From positions 1 to 31,111 of the IMG/VR virus record IMGVR_UViG_3300034418_001534: a DNA stretch of 31,111 nucleotides; one strand, 5' to 3'. How positions within the stretch are numbered: position 1 is the stretch's first letter; each line of letters opens with the position of its first letter. Both the position numbers and the translations under genes were made by a program. This DNA comes from a virus. The notes beneath the pieces were generated by a model. The model was not told the origin of the DNA and did not search any database. It saw only the letters and a program-made list of their open reading frames with translations. Below are positions 28,154-31,111 of the stretch, in pieces.

Positions 28154-30018
28154 AGCTACACGCTATAAATCTTGCGAGTTATACGAAGCCCGAAATCATA
28201 GAGAGAAAGAATCGTGATTGGGTAGAGTACGGAGCTGACAACGACTACTATCAGTATTTGATAGACCGATTCAACGGCAGTCCAACAAACAACGCCATTA
28301 TAAACGCTATCAGCGACCTTATCTACGGAAAAGGTATAGATGCTACGGACAGCAATAGAAAGCCCGATGAGTACGCTAAAATGCGTTCTTTGATTAAAGA
28401 AGATTGCTTGAGAAAAGTAACGAGTGATTTGAAGTTGATGGGACAATGTGCCTTTCAGATTATCTACACCAAGACCGGAAGGCAGATTGCTCAAGTAGAA
28501 CACATTCCTATTCAGACTCTAAGGGCTGAAAAGATGAATGAGGAAGGGGATATTGAGGCTTACTACCATTGTGCTGATTGGTCGGAGTTAAAACCGGCTG
28601 ACGTGCCAACACGCATACCGGCATTCGGTACATCAAAAGAAGCTATTGAGATATATTGTGTCAAGCCATATCGTGCCGGATACTATTACTATTCTCCGGT
28701 AGACTACCAAGGTGGTATTCCGTATGCTGAACTCGAAGAAGAAGTAGCAAACTACCATATCAACAACATCAAGAATGGTCTTGCACCTTCGATGATGATA
28801 AACTTCAACAACGGAGTTCCCGATGAGGAGGAGCGTATGTTGATTGAGTCGAAGATTAGAGACAAGTTTAGTGGCTCAAGCAATGCCGGTAACTTTATAC
28901 TTGCTTTCAACGAGAGCAAGGAGTTAGCTGCAACTATTGATGCTGTTCCATTGTCTGATGCACCGGCACAATACGAGTTTTTATCCTCAGAAGCAATGCA
29001 GAAGCTAATGGTTGCTCACCGAGTAACATCACCTATGCTTTTAGGTATCAAGGATAATAGTGGACTTGGAAACAATGCGGAAGAAATAGAGACTGCAACG
29101 TTGTTGTTTGACAACACGGTTATCCGTCCGTTCCAAAACTTGATTATCAAGGCATTAGAGCAGATTCTTGCTGTAAATAGCATCAATCTTGACCTATACT
29201 TCAAGACACTACAACCTCTTGAGTTTACTGACCGAAGTGCAGCGGTAACAAAAGAGGAGCAAGAGAAAGAAACCGGAGAGAAATTGTCTGCACAAGATTG
29301 TGGTTGCAAGACTGAACTGAAAGATGACCCTTGTTGGGACGGCTATGTAATGGTCGGATTCAAGGAGAAAGACGGAAAGAAAGTTCCTAACTGCGTACCG
29401 GAGGAGAGCATCAATGCTAATGCAGATGCTTTGATTGACTTAGGAGAGGACATAAACCTTGACGAGTGGGAATTGGTAGACGAAAGAGACGTGGACTACG
29501 ACCAAGAGGAAGCTCTTGACAAGATGATTGGTCTTGCCTCGACCGGTTCTGCCCGTCCTAATGCGAAAAGCTCTCAAGACGGCTCTAACGCTGAAGGAGA
29601 TAAGTTCTTGGTTCGTTACCAATACTCTCCGCTGAAAGCCGGAGCGAATAGTCGTGAGTTCTGCAAGAAAATGGTCGCTGCGAAGAAGGTCTATCGCAAG
29701 GAAGATATCATAAGAATGGAGCAACTTTCAGTCAATGCCGGATTCGGACCTAACGGCTCGAACAATTACTCGGTATGGCTATACAAAGGAGGAGCTCGAT
29801 GCCAACACAAATGGGTTCGCAAGACCTATATGTATAAGAATGGTGTGAAGCCGGACGTAAAAAGTCCTAATGCTGAAACTATCAGCACTACCAAGGCAAG
29901 AGGTAAAGGTTTTAGAGCACCGGCAAACGAGAACAAGGTAAGCGTTGCACCAAACAAGATGAAAAACAAGGGATTCATAAACCCACCAAGTAAAAAAGAC
30001 ATACAAGGAGGAATATAA
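28150..30018 (+). CDS. Portal protein with C-terminal extension (622 aa)
   Basis: Residues 1-~360 read as a portal: NAIINAISDLIYGKG, LKLMGQCAFQIIYTKTG, EHIPIQTLRAEKM, NHINNIKNG-like (~202-210), TSPMLLGIKDNSGLGNNAEE and the helical stem IRPFQNLIIKALEQIL. After that come a WDGYVMVGFKEKDGKKVPNC motif (~396-415) and a Cys-containing region, FLVRYQYSPLKAGANSREFC (486-505) to KGGARCQHKWVRKTY. Portals are usually ~400-500 residues, so ~260 residues are added. The extension resembles domains found in phage head-morphogenesis proteins and may tether internal proteins or guide assembly. Confidence 0.85.
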   Translation: MKLHAINLASYTKPEIIERKNRDWVEYGADNDYYQYLIDRFNGSPTNNAIINAISDLIYGKGIDATDSNRKPDEYAKMRSLIKEDCLRKVTSDLKLMGQCAFQIIYTKTGRQIAQVEHIPIQTLRAEKMNEEGDIEAYYHCADWSELKPADVPTRIPAFGTSKEAIEIYCVKPYRAGYYYYSPVDYQGGIPYAELEEEVANYHINNIKNGLAPSMMINFNNGVPDEEERMLIESKIRDKFSGSSNAGNFILAFNESKELAATIDAVPLSDAPAQYEFLSSEAMQKLMVAHRVTSPMLLGIKDNSGLGNNAEEIETATLLFDNTVIRPFQNLIIKALEQILAVNSINLDLYFKTLQPLEFTDRSAAVTKEEQEKETGEKLSAQDCGCKTELKDDPCWDGYVMVGFKEKDGKKVPNCVPEESINANADALIDLGEDINLDEWELVDERDVDYDQEEALDKMIGLASTGSARPNAKSSQDGSNAEGDKFLVRYQYSPLKAGANSREFCKKMVAAKKVYRKEDIIRMEQLSVNAGFGPNGSNNYSVWLYKGGARCQHKWVRKTYMYKNGVKPDVKSPNAETISTTKARGKGFRAPANENKVSVAPNKMKNKGFINPPSKKDIQGGI

Positions 30019-30518
30019 TGGCAACAGCATTATTTATAACACGAACCGACCTTGTTAGAAACACTTTCCTATCGGGAAATGTAGATACTGACAAGTTCAT
30101 TCAGTTTATTAAGATAGCACAAGAGATACACGTTCAGCAATATCTCGGCTCGAAGCTATACGACAAGATAGCAAACGACATAATAGCTGACTCACTTACC
30201 GGAAACTATCAGAGTTTGGTGAATGATTATATTCAGCCAATGTTGATTCACTATGCTATGACTGAATACTTACCTTTTAGTGCGTTTACAGCATCGAATG
30301 GTGGTGTGTATAAAAAGACTGTTGAGAACGGAGAAACAGCTACTCGTAACGACCTTGCTTTTTTGATAGAAAAAGAGCGTAATCTTGCCGAGTATTATAC
30401 TCGTAGGTTTATAGACTATATGTCTTTCAATCAGAACCTATTCCCCGAGTACAATCAGAACGTAAATGACGATATATATCCTTCAAAGGATAGCACTTTT
30501 AACGGATGGGTATTATAA
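30018..30518 (+). CDS. Head-tail connector-like protein (166 aa)
   Basis: The helical pattern fits gp6/gp15-type connector proteins: ALFITRTDLVRNTFLSGNVD, then FIQFIKIAQEIHVQQYLGSK (~28-47) and YIQPMLIHYAMTEYLPFSAF. Each helix has a hydrophobic face suited to ring assembly below the portal. A TAATG-type junction joins it directly to the portal gene, consistent with a head-completion role. Confidence 0.75.
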   Translation: MATALFITRTDLVRNTFLSGNVDTDKFIQFIKIAQEIHVQQYLGSKLYDKIANDIIADSLTGNYQSLVNDYIQPMLIHYAMTEYLPFSAFTASNGGVYKKTVENGETATRNDLAFLIEKERNLAEYYTRRFIDYMSFNQNLFPEYNQNVNDDIYPSKDSTFNGWVL

Positions 30519-30598
30519 AAACATACAAACCAAAAGCTACCAATGTAAAGAAACTCAAGGTTTACTTATCAAAGGTTGCGAAACGAGATAAGCAATGA
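30506..30598 (+). CDS. Tiny basic protein (30 aa)
   Basis: A 30-residue frame (MGIIKTYKPKATNVKKLKVY...), more than one third Lys/Arg, overlaps the connector gene by 13 bases and the next gene by ATGA. It fills an interval otherwise without a gene. Very short Lys-rich frames arise by chance in AT-rich DNA, but the coupling at both ends argues for translation. Confidence 0.45.
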   Translation: MGIIKTYKPKATNVKKLKVYLSKVAKRDKQ

Positions 30599-30813
30599 GT
30601 GATTTAGAAGGATACGGTAAAATCTATGATTCTACTTGGTGGGGAGTAGGCAGAGATAACAACATTAGTTGGGGTATTGTCTATGCCAATTTAGGAAGCA
30701 TTGCACCTCAATTAGTTAGTGCTTTTAAGACTCGTGTAGAGGCTGATGGTGGTAGCGTAGAGAATACTGCTTGTCTTACTACTGATGTTGAATTTCTAAC
30801 TCAAAACCCTTAA
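30595..30813 (+). CDS. Small conserved phage protein (72 aa)
   Basis: It begins MSDLEGYGKIYDSTWWGVGR and contains ISWGIVYANL, an aromatic-rich YGxIYxxxWWG pattern found in small proteins near fibre genes in flavobacterial phages. No membrane helix or signal. Position between connector and fibre genes suggests a virion accessory protein; function unknown. Confidence 0.65.
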   Translation: MSDLEGYGKIYDSTWWGVGRDNNISWGIVYANLGSIAPQLVSAFKTRVEADGGSVENTACLTTDVEFLTQNP

Positions 30814-30817
30814 CGAT

Positions 30818-31111
30818 ATGAGTTTTTACGATGATGCAAGTTTAGTATTCTTACCAAGCGGAGGAGCGGGAAAAGACACTAAAGCGTATAGCATAAAGCC
30901 TACAAATGGAGATGGGGACTTCACCTTTTCAAGAGGTTCAAACCTAACGGCTACAAGGGTAGATAGCAACGGACTGATAGAGAAAGGAAGGGAGAACTTG
31001 CTATTACAAAGTAATCAGTTTGATACTACTTGGAGGTTTTATGATGTAAGTGTAACAAGCGGACAATCGGGTTATGATGGTTCTACAGATGCGTGGCTTT
31101 TAGATATTAGC
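30818..31111 (+). CDS. Tail fibre / LamG-like protein, 5' part (runs off window end)
   Basis: The start MSFYDDASLVFLPSGGAGKD is followed by FTFSRGSNLTATRVDSNGLI and ENLLLQSNQFDTTW, the usual opening of modular carbohydrate-binding fibre proteins of flavobacterial phages. The 98 codons end in-frame at the window edge. The 3' part at 2-1213 begins inside the same kind of module. Joining base 31111 directly to base 1 breaks the frame, so bases are missing between the window ends if the two parts are one gene. Aligning the two modules suggests roughly 100-120 missing codons. Confidence 0.75.
   Translation, partial: MSFYDDASLVFLPSGGAGKDTKAYSIKPTNGDGDFTFSRGSNLTATRVDSNGLIEKGRENLLLQSNQFDTTWRFYDVSVTSGQSGYDGSTDAWLLDIS

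Noticed and set aside
1-31111. tRNA genes, CRISPR arrays, insertion sequences, integrase and attachment sites
   Set aside because: I looked for cloverleaf-like stretches, regular direct repeats, transposase or integrase motifs and found none that could be supported; all space is filled by coding frames and short signals.

Overview
The window reads as almost all of a compact double-stranded DNA phage (or prophage-like) genome that infects a Bacteroidota host, most likely a marine member of the Flavobacteriia. The support is as follows. Every gene is on the + strand. Genes are packed with ATGA, TAATG or GTGA junctions. Shine-Dalgarno sequences are mostly missing, as is usual in Bacteroidota. 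The terminase, portal, XkdF-type protease, capsid and tail proteins resemble those of flavobacterial tailed phages. No rRNA, tRNA, CRISPR array or insertion sequence was seen. The first and last bases both lie in what looks like one tail-fibre/LamG-like gene, so the molecule is probably circularly permuted and the window lacks a few hundred bases of that gene.

Layout from the left edge: (1) 2-1887, end of the fibre gene and three small accessory proteins. (2) 1887-3152, a lysis cassette: M15 peptidase endolysin, two holin-like membrane proteins and a candidate unimolecular spanin, followed by a RusA-like resolvase and a strong terminator at 3548-3580. (3) 3647-11619, an early/replication region with many small unknown proteins, an SSB-tailed protein, a DnaB/RecA-fold ATPase, an HNH nuclease, a protein with a DnaA-domain-IV-like motif, a sigma-like factor and several PD-(D/E)XK-type nucleases. 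A recurring leader motif (T-run, AAMATTG or AAACTTG, then AACCAAC) marks four unit starts. (4) 11616-14514, a cassette of a GT32-like glycosyltransferase, a ParB-like protein, a second GT-A glycosyltransferase and a TET/JBP-type 2-oxoglutarate dioxygenase. This looks like a DNA base hypermodification system with no DNA methyltransferase in the window. (5) 14501-15992, terminase small and large subunits. (6) 16008-22937, neck and tail genes, including a gene with a U UUU UUU slippery site that opens an 80-codon -1 frame, and a tape-measure-like protein. (7) 22934-27112, XkdF-type prohead protease, scaffold-like proteins and major capsid protein. (8) 27185-30813, tube-like protein, portal with a C-terminal extension, connector and small proteins. 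(9) 30818-end, start of the fibre gene.

The genes form a full virion programme (packaging, head, neck, tail, fibre, lysis) together with its own replication and recombination set. The points most worth following are the oxidase/glycosyltransferase cassette, the probable programmed frameshift, and the apparent complete absence of GATC, GGCC and CATG from the window, which suggests strong selection by host restriction. All sequence counts were done by eye.
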